Positions 1 through 6,201 of a DNA stretch of 8,580 nucleotides are shown here, in pieces (the first letter of the stretch is position 1; every line of letters begins with the position of its first letter). The notes beneath the pieces were generated by a model. That model had not been told where the DNA came from, searched no databases, and saw only the letters and a list, made by a program, of their open reading frames with translations. The DNA is from an uncultured Ruminococcus sp. (GTDB lineage: Bacteria > Bacillota > Clostridia > Oscillospirales > Ruminococcaceae), in assembly GCA_947174965.1 (NCBI GenBank), contig CAMWKY010000074.1, positions 1-8,580 on the forward strand. The letters are read 5' to 3'. Both the position numbers and the translations under genes were made by a program.

Positions 1-8
1 ATATTCAT
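1..8 (-). CDS. Start codon of a gene that runs off the left edge
   Basis: Only the first codons are in the window: an ATG at 8-6 followed by AAT. It is called because a good Shine-Dalgarno site (AAAGGAAG on minus, 18-25) lies nine bases upstream and an extended -10 promoter lies just above that. Nothing can be said about the product. Confidence 0.5.
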
Positions 9-17
9 ATATAAAAA

Positions 18-25
18 CTTCCTTT
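18..25 (-). promoter_or_regulatory. Ribosome binding site for the off-window gene
   Basis: Minus strand reads AAAGGAAG, then nine bases, then ATG at 8-6. This is a strong site at ordinary spacing and is the main reason for placing a gene start here. Confidence 0.5.
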
Positions 26-31
26 CAGATT

Positions 32-39
32 ATTATATC
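32..39 (-). promoter_or_regulatory. Extended -10 promoter for the off-window gene
   Basis: A TATAAT hexamer at 32-37 on minus is preceded by TG one base upstream, giving the extended -10 form TGATATAAT. The -35 region about 17 bases further up (near 55-60) matches the consensus poorly, which extended -10 promoters tolerate. It lies beyond the terminator at 85-122, so the leftward gene is probably its own transcription unit. Confidence 0.5.
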
Positions 40-84
40 AATATTTTAGCACATATTCTACAGGATTTCAACATATATTCATAA

Positions 85-122
85 AAAAATTCTGTAATGC
101 GATAACACATTACAGAATTTTT
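85..122 (-). terminator. Intrinsic terminator of the sigma/anti-sigma operon
   Basis: A perfect 15-bp stem (85-99 with 108-122) closes an 8-base loop; on minus it is followed by a run of T. It begins five bases after the anti-sigma stop codon. The arms end in A/T runs on both sides, so it could also stop plus-strand transcription. Confidence 0.9.
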
Positions 123-126
123 CTTG

Positions 127-1263
127 TCAGCCAAATAAATTATATAAAGCATCTTCAAGTTCAGATGTACAATTATTGTTGAATATATTTATACTGTCTT
201 TTTCGGGCGGATAAAATCCCATGTAGTCAAAATATATACGTGTTGTCATGACTGCACTGCCTTTGCTGTCCTCTGCCTGAATTGTAACTTCATAATATGG
301 CATATCCTTTTCTGTATCATAGCGGGCGTATGAAAAATAAGCATTTGTTATGGTATATCCCTTATTTATCAAATTGTTTCTGCTTTCATTTACCTGATTT
401 CGATATTCTTTGCGGAATCTGCCTGCATACATTGAAGTTGCTTTTTCTGAAGTTTTATTGCTCATAAGCAGTTTTGTTGTAAGTCCATAAGTTGACATAT
501 CATGATAGTTTGCAAAATTTACTGCATTGTAAAAAGCTATTTCTTCATCTGAAATATCTCTGATGTCTGAAGTATATTCTGTAATGTAGTGGTAGTCTGC
601 AATATATTTTCCGTCCTTATTCCTTCTTAAATACATTGTAAAGTCTTTTCCGTTTTCAAATATTATATTAACAACATTGTAAACAGAATAAGCATCACTT
701 GCATCATATATCATCTCTGCTGCTCCGTCATAATATGATTGAACTCTGATTTCTGTTACTTTTGTATCGCCATAAGCATCTTGAAAAGCCTGTTGTAAAA
801 GCTGAATATCTTTCTTTTTTAAATCATCATGATTTATATATTGTATTTCAAACCTGTCTCCTCTTGAAATTGAATCAACATAGGATTCAAAATCACCGTC
901 CGCAATATAATTCGCAATCTTCCTGACTTCCATTGATTGAAAAATTGTTTCAAAACTTATCAAGCTGCCAGCTTTTGTAATCTGATTATAAGTCAGCCAG
1001 CCAAGTGCAGTAAACACTACAATCAGCACTGCAATAATAATGCCCGATTTTATGGACAGTTTTTTGAATTTACGGTTTACTTTCTTAAACGTCTCTTTTT
1101 CGTCGGGGATTTCAATATCCTCTTGTTTTTCGGGTGCTTTCTCATAGAGTAATCGACAGCTGTCGCACTCTTTGATGTGTTCCTGAATTTCCTTTTCACT
1201 CTCGTCACTGCATAAACCCTCTGCCGAAAGCGGTATTAAATCCTTGATAATCTCACATTTCAT
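127..1263 (-). CDS. Membrane-anchored zinc-finger anti-sigma factor
   Basis: Predicted to bind the ECF sigma factor encoded just upstream and hold it inactive at the membrane until a signal arrives outside the cell. Residues 1-36 look like a zf-HC2/ZAS domain: Cys3, then His29, Cys33 and Cys36 in the HxxxCxxC arrangement typical of zinc-binding anti-sigma domains. A charged linker follows, then one hydrophobic membrane segment at about 74-92 preceded by many Lys/Arg, giving an N-in, C-out orientation. About 285 residues then lie outside the cell; I recognise no known domain in them, and this makes the protein long for the class. The ATG lies four bases past the sigma stop codon and its ribosome site (AGGAGGA) is inside the sigma gene, so the two are probably translationally coupled. 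The anti-sigma role is inferred from the motif, topology and pairing and is fairly secure; the signal is unknown. Confidence 0.87.
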   Translation of the reverse strand: MKCEIIKDLIPLSAEGLCSDESEKEIQEHIKECDSCRLLYEKAPEKQEDIEIPDEKETFKKVNRKFKKLSIKSGIIIAVLIVVFTALGWLTYNQITKAGSLISFETIFQSMEVRKIANYIADGDFESYVDSISRGDRFEIQYINHDDLKKKDIQLLQQAFQDAYGDTKVTEIRVQSYYDGAAEMIYDASDAYSVYNVVNIIFENGKDFTMYLRRNKDGKYIADYHYITEYTSDIRDISDEEIAFYNAVNFANYHDMSTYGLTTKLLMSNKTSEKATSMYAGRFRKEYRNQVNESRNNLINKGYTITNAYFSYARYDTEKDMPYYEVTIQAEDSKGSAVMTTRIYFDYMGFYPPEKDSINIFNNNCTSELEDALYNLFG

Positions 1264-1267
1264 AAAA

Positions 1268-1756
1268 TCAGTCCTCCTGTTTCTGTAGTATTTTTATGAT
1301 TTTTTCTTTTGCTCTGTAAAATGTAACTCTTGCCCAGTTTTCAGACTTCCCGAATATCTCGCCAATATCACTGAATTTCAGTTCAGCAAATACTCTCAAT
1401 GAAAATATTTCCTTGTACGGCTCATCAAGTTCATGGAGGATTTTATGAATCTCCATAGCCTGAAACTTATCACTGAATCTGTGTTCGATATTCTCATCTA
1501 CAGCATTTACAGCCTCATCAAGTGGAAGATTTTTATTTTCTGAACGCTTGATACTGTTAAGATACTCATTTTTAGCAATACCACAAAGCCATGTTTTGAC
1601 TGAACTTTCTCCACGAAACTTATCTGCTGTCATAAATGCTTTAAGCATAGTGCTTTGCAGAATATCTTTTGCAAGAGTTTCATTCCGGCTTATTCCAAGA
1701 ATATATCGGTAAACATCACCTGCATATAATCTGTATATTTCATCAAACTCCTCCAT
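1268..1756 (-). CDS. ECF-type RNA polymerase sigma factor
   Basis: A group IV (extracytoplasmic function) sigma-70 factor of 162 residues, usual for the class. Region 2 spans about residues 4-71, with the DILQST segment at 31-36 (the DLVQ-like helix) and FRGESSVKTWLCGIAKN at 47-63, which matches the conserved -10-recognition region. Region 4 covers about 101-157, with the helix-turn-helix at about 128-149. There is no region 3 and no extra C-terminal domain. I start it at ATG 1756 rather than the in-frame GTG at 1765: the Shine-Dalgarno AAGGAGG (1765-1771) is eight bases from the ATG, and the GTG overlaps the ribosome site itself. It is followed at once by its anti-sigma factor. A possible ECF promoter upstream suggests it activates its own operon. 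The ECF subgroup and regulon cannot be told from this window. Confidence 0.93.
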   Translation of the reverse strand: MEEFDEIYRLYAGDVYRYILGISRNETLAKDILQSTMLKAFMTADKFRGESSVKTWLCGIAKNEYLNSIKRSENKNLPLDEAVNAVDENIEHRFSDKFQAMEIHKILHELDEPYKEIFSLRVFAELKFSDIGEIFGKSENWARVTFYRAKEKIIKILQKQED

Positions 1757-1764
1757 ATTTTTCA

Positions 1765-1771
1765 CCTCCTT
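1765..1771 (-). promoter_or_regulatory. Ribosome binding site that sets the sigma factor start
   Basis: AAGGAGG on minus, eight bases before ATG 1756. Its position rules out the in-frame GTG at 1763-1765 as the start, because that codon shares a base with the ribosome site. Confidence 0.85.
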
Positions 1772-1779
1772 GAATATTA

Positions 1780-1806
1780 GACAATCCAGAACATAAAAAC
1801 GTTACA
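1780..1806 (-). promoter_or_regulatory. Possible ECF-type promoter of the sigma operon (autoregulation)
   Basis: On minus, TGTAAC (1801-1806) is followed after exactly 17 bases by TGTC (1780-1783). This resembles promoters used by ECF sigma factors, which carry an AAC-type -35 motif and a short CGTC/GTC-type -10 about 16-17 bases on. It sits just downstream of the SigA-type promoter and 24 bases from the sigma start codon. Autoregulation is usual for ECF sigma-anti-sigma pairs; that this sigma uses this site is inference. Confidence 0.5.
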
Positions 1807-1809
1807 ACA

Positions 1810-1838
1810 ATTATAGCAAAAATTTTTGATTTTGTCAC
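1810..1838 (-). promoter_or_regulatory. SigA-type promoter of the sigma/anti-sigma operon
   Basis: On minus, GTGACA (1833-1838), 17-base spacer, TATAAT (1810-1815). The -10 is extended (TGC just before TATAAT). One mismatch from the -35 consensus and ideal spacing make this a likely constitutive promoter that supplies basal sigma factor. Its -35 lies three bases from the -35 of the divergent promoter. Confidence 0.8.
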
Positions 1839-1841
1839 CTG

Positions 1842-1870
1842 TTGACATCATATACATAAAATGATATAAT
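1842..1870 (+). promoter_or_regulatory. Consensus SigA promoter of the leucine-rich-repeat gene
   Basis: TTGACA (1842-1847), 17-base spacer, TATAAT (1865-1870): a full match to the housekeeping consensus. The expected transcription start is near 1877, giving a leader of only about 23 bases. A ribosome site AAAGGAG (1885-1891) lies eight bases before the ATG at 1900. Confidence 0.88.
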
Positions 1871-1899
1871 TAACCTATAAAATAAAAGGAGCAGAAGCT

Positions 1900-2823
1900 A
1901 TGGGACTTTTTGATTTCATGAAAAAAGCTGATAAAAATTTCTTCTATGTTTCAAATGTCATTACAAGATATACCGGAAACGAAAAAAGGGTTGTTATTCC
2001 AAGAAATGTACGTTCAATAGGCAGTCGTGCATTTGCAGACAATCACAATATCAGGACAGTTATAATTTCTGACAGCGTGCATGAAATAGGAACTGGAGCT
2101 TTTTCAGGCTGTAAAAACCTTGAAACTATTGTAATCCCTGAAAGCGTTATTGATATAGGTGATTTTGCTTTCAGTCAATGCACAAATCTTACATCAATTA
2201 TTATCCACAACGGCGTACTTAATATAGGTGCATACGCATTTCACAAGTGTTCAAGTCTCAAAAAAATTGATTTGCCTGACAGTATAATGATTTTAGGAAA
2301 CAGTGTGTTTTTTGATTGTGAAAGTCTTGAATCAGCAACTATGCCGAAAAAATTGATAGCAGTAAAATCTTACCTCTTTTCAAAATGTCCTGAACTTAAA
2401 TCAGTTACTTTGCCTGAAGATATTGAGGTGATACAGCATCAGGCTTTTTCTGACTGTAAAAGTCTTGAATCAATAACAATAGGCGAAAAAATAACATACA
2501 TAGATACAAAGGCTTTTTCAAGATGCACAAATCTGAAATCTGTTATCTTCAATAAGTCGGACAAGGAAAGAATACTGCAAATCAGAATGATTAATCCGAA
2601 AACACGTCTGCCAGTTACGATTTTTAATAATAATGATATGGGCAGGCTTATTGTTTCATTTGAATCATTCGGCTATTGCGAAAGTCTTGAAAAAATTGTT
2701 CTTCCAGATAAAAAAATAAGATTTGAACCTCATGTGTTTCATGGCTGTAAAAATCTTCGTTTTCTTGAATATTTAAGAAATCTTTGTGATACAAACGAAA
2801 TAAATATAAATTATTTCTTATAA
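1900..2823 (+). CDS. BspA-type leucine-rich-repeat protein without a signal peptide
   Basis: A 307-residue protein made almost wholly of LRR_5 (BspA/Treponema pallidum type) repeats. Residues 37-220 hold eight consecutive repeats of exactly 23 residues with the pattern (V/I)xxIGxxAFxxCxxLxxIxIPxS; the AF and CxxL positions are well kept in most. An irregular stretch at about 221-253 breaks the array, and one to two degenerate repeats follow to about residue 296. The N-terminus (MGLFDFMKKADKNFF) is not a signal peptide, and I see no membrane segment, sorting signal or dockerin, so the protein is probably cytosolic, unlike most surface BspA proteins. Such repeats bind other proteins; the partner here is unknown. 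The gene is monocistronic, with a consensus promoter and its own terminator. Its promoter faces away from the sigma operon, but nothing else ties it to that system. The family call is secure, the role is not. Confidence 0.9.
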   Translation: MGLFDFMKKADKNFFYVSNVITRYTGNEKRVVIPRNVRSIGSRAFADNHNIRTVIISDSVHEIGTGAFSGCKNLETIVIPESVIDIGDFAFSQCTNLTSIIIHNGVLNIGAYAFHKCSSLKKIDLPDSIMILGNSVFFDCESLESATMPKKLIAVKSYLFSKCPELKSVTLPEDIEVIQHQAFSDCKSLESITIGEKITYIDTKAFSRCTNLKSVIFNKSDKERILQIRMINPKTRLPVTIFNNNDMGRLIVSFESFGYCESLEKIVLPDKKIRFEPHVFHGCKNLRFLEYLRNLCDTNEININYFL

Positions 2824-2826
2824 TAA

Positions 2827-2859
2827 AAAGGTTGTGCAGAATTATTCTACACAACCTTT
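2827..2859. terminator. Bidirectional terminator between converging genes
   Basis: A 10-bp stem (2827-2836 with 2850-2859) continues past one mismatch into four more pairs around a 3-base loop. T-rich stretches follow on both strands (2862-2866 on plus; the complement of 2825-2829 on minus). It lies between the stop of the leucine-rich-repeat gene at 2823 and that of the oxidoreductase gamma gene at 2866, and probably serves both. Confidence 0.87.
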
Positions 2860-2865
2860 GGTTTT

Positions 2866-3396
2866 TCAGTTATTCATGCCGATTTCAATTGCCTTGAAAT
2901 TGTTGGAAATAAGATGTGCTTTTGAGGGCGGGACAACTTTTTCGATTGCTTTTTTCATTGTTTCAAGTGAGAATATACCTGATTCCTTTATAAGCTTTCC
3001 AAGAAGTATGATATTTGAACCGCCTTTGAGTTCGTTATCATCAGCAAGCTGTGATGACGGAATTGCATAGATTTCAATGTCATTTCTTGTACATTCGTTT
3101 TCAATAAGTGTACTGTCGTAGAATACTTTTCCGTTCGGCTTTACTTCTGTTACGAATTTATCAAAAGACGGCTGATTCATTGCGATAAGAATATCAGGAG
3201 TCAATACAAGCGGTGAACCGATTGGCTCGTCGGAAATACATACAGAGCAGTTAGCTGTACCTCCACGCATTTCAGGTCCATATGAAGGAAGCCATGAAAG
3301 TTTTTTATCGTCCATAAGTCCGCAGTATGCAAGAATCTTGCCTGCAAAAAGTACGCCCTGACCGCCAAATCCTGCCAGAAGAATTTCAGTTGTCAT
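2866..3396 (-). CDS. korC: 2-oxoacid:ferredoxin oxidoreductase, gamma subunit
   Basis: The gamma chain of a four-subunit 2-oxoacid:ferredoxin oxidoreductase, which oxidatively decarboxylates a 2-oxoacid to acyl-CoA and CO2 with reduction of ferredoxin (or runs in reverse). At 176 residues it is the usual length. The glycine-rich GFGGQG at residues 9-14 and [15 protein letters not shown] at 38-52 are the family signatures; this domain is thought to help close the CoA site. Its ATG overlaps the beta-subunit stop by one base (TAATG), with a GGAGGG ribosome site inside the beta gene, so translation is probably coupled and the subunits made in step. It is the last gene of the operon and is followed by the bidirectional terminator. 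The symbol is by subunit type; substrate preference cannot be read from this chain. Confidence 0.93.
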   Translation of the reverse strand: MTTEILLAGFGGQGVLFAGKILAYCGLMDDKKLSWLPSYGPEMRGGTANCSVCISDEPIGSPLVLTPDILIAMNQPSFDKFVTEVKPNGKVFYDSTLIENECTRNDIEIYAIPSSQLADDNELKGGSNIILLGKLIKESGIFSLETMKKAIEKVVPPSKAHLISNNFKAIEIGMNN

Positions 3397-4148
3397 TATT
3401 TTTCACCCTCCTCTGTTGTATCTTTATAAACTCCAAGCGGATAGTATGGAATCATTTCATCTTGTAAACGCTTGATAGCTTCTGTAGGAGTAAGCCCCCA
3501 GTTTGTAGGGCAGGTTGAAAGAACTTCAACAATAGAAAATCCCTTTTTAGCTTTCTGATTTTCAAATGCCTTGCGGATTGCCTTTTTAGTTTCACGGATA
3601 TGCGGTATTGTATCAACAGCTACACGGTGAGCATATGCTGTACCTGTAAGAGTTGAGAGCATTTCACACACACGTACTGGATAACCTGCAAGCTGTGGGT
3701 CACGTCCGAAAGGTGTTGTCTGTGTAACCTGTCCGGGAAGTGTAGTAGGTGCCATTTGTCCGCCTGTCATGCCGTAGATTGTGTTGTTGATGAAGATAAT
3801 GCAGATATTTTCGCCACGTGTTGCGGAGTGAACAGTTTCAGCAGTACCGATTGCGGCAAGGTCACCGTCTCCCTGATATGTAAATACAAACTTATCGGGA
3901 TTTGTACGCTTTACACCTGTTGCAACAGCAGGCGCACGTCCGTGAGGTGCTTCAATCATGTCACAACCAAAATAATCGTATGCCATTACTGAACAGCCTA
4001 CAGGGCATACACCGATTGTATCGCCCTCTATGCCCATTTCGTCAATAACTTCACAAATAAGTCTGTGTACTATACCATGTGTACAACCGGGACAATAGTG
4101 CATAGGTACATCAAGAAGTGATTTTGGTCTTTCAAATACAACAGCCAT
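3396..4148 (-). CDS. korB: 2-oxoacid:ferredoxin oxidoreductase, beta (thiamine diphosphate) subunit
   Basis: Carries the thiamine diphosphate and, in this family, one [4Fe-4S] cluster. The diphosphate/Mg-binding motif runs from GDGD (residues 93-96) to the NN pair at 121-122, followed by IYGMTGGQMAPTT, a hallmark of KOR/VOR beta chains. The likely cluster ligands are Cys19 and Cys22 in YCPGCTHG, Cys52 in CPVGCS (Cys48 is close by) and Cys213 near the C-terminus; ligand assignment is by analogy with the pyruvate enzyme. The 250-residue length is normal for a separate beta chain. The ATG overlaps the alpha stop by one base (TAATG), with GGAGGTG inside the alpha gene as ribosome site. The same chain type occurs in 2-oxoglutarate, 2-oxoisovalerate and other 2-oxoacid oxidoreductases, so the substrate is open. 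Confidence 0.95.
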   Translation of the reverse strand: MAVVFERPKSLLDVPMHYCPGCTHGIVHRLICEVIDEMGIEGDTIGVCPVGCSVMAYDYFGCDMIEAPHGRAPAVATGVKRTNPDKFVFTYQGDGDLAAIGTAETVHSATRGENICIIFINNTIYGMTGGQMAPTTLPGQVTQTTPFGRDPQLAGYPVRVCEMLSTLTGTAYAHRVAVDTIPHIRETKKAIRKAFENQKAKKGFSIVEVLSTCPTNWGLTPTEAIKRLQDEMIPYYPLGVYKDTTEEGEK

Positions 4149-5206
4149 TATTCAGCACCTCCGACTTTCTTAATCTGTTCCAATACCTCTGTAGGTGTAG
4201 GAATAACACCGCCTGTACGTCCATAAAATTCTACAGGCTTTGAGCAGTTTATTGCAAGTTTTATGTCGTCAATCATCTGTCCCATTGACATTTCAACGCT
4301 TAAAAGCTTCTTTGCATTCTTTGATGCTTCATTTATTTCTTTTACAGGGAATGGGAAAAGTGTCTTTGGACGGAAAAGTCCTGCCTTTATGCCGATTTCC
4401 CTTGCGGAATTTACAGCAGATTTTACAACTCTTGCTGTTGCACCAAATGCACAAAGAAGTATATCACAATCTTCTGTAAGATAAAGCTCTGCATCTGTTT
4501 CATTTTCCTTGACTGCTTCATATCTCTTGAAACGTGCAGTAACAGAGTCTTCAAGTTCGTCAGGCTTGAGATAGAGTGAATTAATGATGTGATGTTTACG
4601 ATTGTTTCCGTGACCGTTTGCAGCCCATTCACTCTTATCATGTGCATTTGCATTGATTTCAGGGAATGAAACAGGCTCCATCATCTGTCCGAGCAGTCCG
4701 TCAGCAAGAATCATTGCAGGCATTCTGTACTGGTCAGCCTTGTCAAATGCTTTTATAACCATATCAACCATTTCCTGAACAGAATCAGGTGCAAATACAA
4801 GAAGATGAAAATCACCGTGTCCGAGAGCCTTTGTAGCCTGCCAGTAGTCAGCCTGTGAAGGCTGGATTCCGCCAAGTCCCGGACCACCACGCTGTACGTT
4901 GATGATTACAGCAGGAACATCAGAACCGGCAAGGTAGGAAATACCCTCACTTTTGAGAGAAAGTCCGGGAGATGATGATGATGTCATAGCACGTACACCC
5001 GTTGATGCCGCACCAAGTACCATATTAATAGCAGCAATTTCAGATTCTGCCTGTAAAAATACTCCGCCAGCCTTGTGCATACGTTTAGCCATATATGCAG
5101 CAAGTTCTGTCTGCGGTGTGATAGGATAGCCAAAGAAACACTTACAGCCTGCACGGATTGCGGCTTCTGCGAGTGCTTCATTGCCTTTCATGAGATTTCT
5201 TTCCAA
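4148..5206 (-). CDS. vorB: 2-oxoacid:ferredoxin oxidoreductase, alpha subunit (VorB/KorA type)
   Basis: The alpha chain supplies the pyrimidine-binding side of the thiamine diphosphate site and the transketolase C-terminal-like domain. FGYPITPQTE (residues 25-34) is the substrate-side motif; QAESEIAA at 52-59 holds the glutamate expected to activate the cofactor; the TSSSSPGLSL and RGGPG motifs follow. The C-terminal third (from about 230) is the second domain. Its overall pattern, starting MKGNEALAEAAIRAGC, is that of chains annotated VorB (3-methyl-2-oxobutanoate dehydrogenase subunit) in clostridia; 2-oxoglutarate KorA is close and cannot be excluded. The start is probably TTG at 5206, nine bases after GAAAGGGG (5216-5223); an in-frame ATG at 5191 with a weaker GGAAAG site would remove only five residues. 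The gene lies 19 bases after the ferredoxin subunit. Confidence 0.93.
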   Translation of the reverse strand: MERNLMKGNEALAEAAIRAGCKCFFGYPITPQTELAAYMAKRMHKAGGVFLQAESEIAAINMVLGAASTGVRAMTSSSSPGLSLKSEGISYLAGSDVPAVIINVQRGGPGLGGIQPSQADYWQATKALGHGDFHLLVFAPDSVQEMVDMVIKAFDKADQYRMPAMILADGLLGQMMEPVSFPEINANAHDKSEWAANGHGNNRKHHIINSLYLKPDELEDSVTARFKRYEAVKENETDAELYLTEDCDILLCAFGATARVVKSAVNSAREIGIKAGLFRPKTLFPFPVKEINEASKNAKKLLSVEMSMGQMIDDIKLAINCSKPVEFYGRTGGVIPTPTEVLEQIKKVGGAE

Positions 5207-5215
5207 AGCTTTACG

Positions 5216-5223
5216 CCCCTTTC
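5216..5223 (-). promoter_or_regulatory. Ribosome site supporting a TTG start for the alpha subunit
   Basis: GAAAGGGG on minus, nine bases before TTG 5206-5204. The alternative ATG at 5191 has only GGAAAG seven bases upstream. The site lies in the 19-base gap and reaches up to the end of the ferredoxin gene. Confidence 0.6.
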
Positions 5224-5225
5224 AG

Positions 5226-5432
5226 TTATTTTTCAATAGTTATTGCGCAGTCGGGACACATCATTGCACACATTGCACAGCCAATACAAGCATTTTCATC
5301 AGTGCATACAGCATAAAAATATCCCTTTTTATTACGCTTTTCCTTCTGGAGTTCCACAATTTTTTTCGGACAGGCAGTAGTACAAAGTCCACAGCCTTTA
5401 CAGCGTTCTGTTATAACAGTCATCTTTGCCAA
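5226..5432 (-). CDS. korD: 2-oxoacid:ferredoxin oxidoreductase, delta (2x[4Fe-4S] ferredoxin) subunit
   Basis: A small ferredoxin-type subunit that carries electrons from the catalytic chains to external ferredoxin. From the chosen start it has 68 residues, with cluster motifs at Cys11, 14, 17, 21 (CKGCGLCTTACP) and Cys49, 52, 55, 59 (CIGCAMCAMMCP); Cys43 and Cys62 are extra. I start it at TTG 5432, because AAAGGTGG (5441-5448) lies eight bases upstream and the result, MAKMTVITERCKGC, looks like other KorD N-termini. A GTG at 5444 overlaps that ribosome site, and the ATG at 5423 has no good site. It follows the ATPase gene by 32 bases and precedes alpha by 19; delta-alpha-beta-gamma is a standard order. 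Confidence 0.92.
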   Translation of the reverse strand: MAKMTVITERCKGCGLCTTACPKKIVELQKEKRNKKGYFYAVCTDENACIGCAMCAMMCPDCAITIEK

Positions 5433-5440
5433 ACTCAACA

Positions 5441-5448
5441 CCACCTTT
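5441..5448 (-). promoter_or_regulatory. Ribosome site that decides the ferredoxin subunit start
   Basis: AAAGGTGG on minus, eight bases before TTG 5432-5430. The upstream in-frame GTG codons at 5444 and 5441 overlap this site, so they are unlikely starts. Confidence 0.65.
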
Positions 5449-5464
5449 CAGATTGTTATATTAT

Positions 5465-6121
5465 TTAATCCCATATTGCTTTTACAAAAACATTTATCGG
5501 GAAAATATCAGGCATATCAATAAGTTCACTTATTTCATACGGACAGGTTGTGAAAGCAAGCGGAAGTCCTGTTTTTTCGGAAATATTTTTCGCAAAATCC
5601 GCTGATTTTGTAATAATTCCTGCGGTCGTTTCACGTCCGAGATTTGTATTGTTGACTATAGCTGTATGCTTCATACGTGACGCAGTTTCAATTTCGTACA
5701 TTAGTTTTACTGCATCATCTGCATTTTCCGTGAGATAACGCCTCTGATTGATAACATAAAGCATATCTGTATCATCTTTGTAATGTGACAGTGCATCAGC
5801 AAATCTTCCTAAAGCAAATGCACCTGCATCATCTCCGCCAACGTCAATTATAAGGCAGTCCTCATTCATTGCAAGCTGTTCAATATCAAACTGTATAGAC
5901 GGTACATCAAGATTGCTGTTTGCAAAGTCGGGTGCAATGAGTTTCACGCCGATACTTTCAAAATAGTCCTTGAAATCGGCAGTCCTGAAATAAGGATTGA
6001 CTAAATCCAAATCCACAACAGCAACGGATTTTCCTTTATTATTTGCATCTACAGCAAGATTGACAGAAAGATTTGTCTTTCCGCTTCCGTAGTGACCTGT
6101 AACAATAATAATTCTTTTCAT
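5465..6121 (-). CDS. MinD/CobQ-type P-loop ATPase, first gene of the oxidoreductase operon
   Basis: A 218-residue soluble nucleotide-binding protein. The Walker A motif GHYGSGKT is at residues 9-16, the VVDLDLVNPYFR switch segment at 35-46 with Asp37 and Asp39, and the Walker B-type LIIDVGGDD at 90-98. This is the SIMIBI (MinD/CobQ/ParA) fold. It lacks the Lys of the deviant Walker A box (KGGxxK), so it is not a typical ParA/MinD, and has no C-terminal CxxC, so it is not a classic Mrp/NBP35 iron-sulphur carrier; only two Cys are present. No membrane-targeting helix is evident. The ATG at 6121 has AAAAGGA seven bases upstream. Position at the head of the operon suggests a role tied to the enzyme, such as cofactor or cluster handling, but that is inference and the true function is unknown. 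Confidence 0.85.
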   Translation of the reverse strand: MKRIIIVTGHYGSGKTNLSVNLAVDANNKGKSVAVVDLDLVNPYFRTADFKDYFESIGVKLIAPDFANSNLDVPSIQFDIEQLAMNEDCLIIDVGGDDAGAFALGRFADALSHYKDDTDMLYVINQRRYLTENADDAVKLMYEIETASRMKHTAIVNNTNLGRETTAGIITKSADFAKNISEKTGLPLAFTTCPYEISELIDMPDIFPINVFVKAIWD

Positions 6122-6172
6122 AATTTTTTCCTTTTACAAAAAGTTACGACGGAACAAAACCGCCTATCTTTT

Positions 6173-6201
6173 ATTATATCACTTATAGTACATAAATGCA
6201 A
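6173..6201 (-). promoter_or_regulatory. Promoter of the ATPase-oxidoreductase operon
   Basis: On minus, TTGCAT (6196-6201), 17-base spacer, TATAAT (6173-6178). The expected start near 6166 gives a leader of about 45 bases, too short for a typical riboswitch or T-box. Six-base arms TAGTAC (6186-6191) and GTACTA (6215-6220) flank the -35 and could be an operator. No other promoter is evident before the gamma gene, so the five genes are probably one transcript. Confidence 0.75.

Noticed and set aside
937..1152. Open frame on plus inside the anti-sigma gene
   Set aside because: Antisense shadow of a gene with clear motifs; no ribosome site or family resemblance.
2006..2560. Regular repeats that might suggest CRISPR or satellite DNA
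   Set aside because: The 69-base period is the 23-residue protein repeat; units are diverged at DNA level and have no spacer structure.
4240..4653. Open frames on both strands within the alpha-subunit gene
   Set aside because: Low-complexity Leu/Ser-rich shadows of a well-conserved enzyme gene.
5181..5468. Open frame of 95 codons on plus across the ferredoxin subunit
   Set aside because: Antisense to a gene with two complete [4Fe-4S] motifs; its many Cys, Phe and Ser are what a reversed ferredoxin gene would give.
6122..6172. Possible riboswitch or attenuator in the leader of the oxidoreductase operon
   Set aside because: The leader is only about 45 bases from the predicted start, with no strong hairpin.
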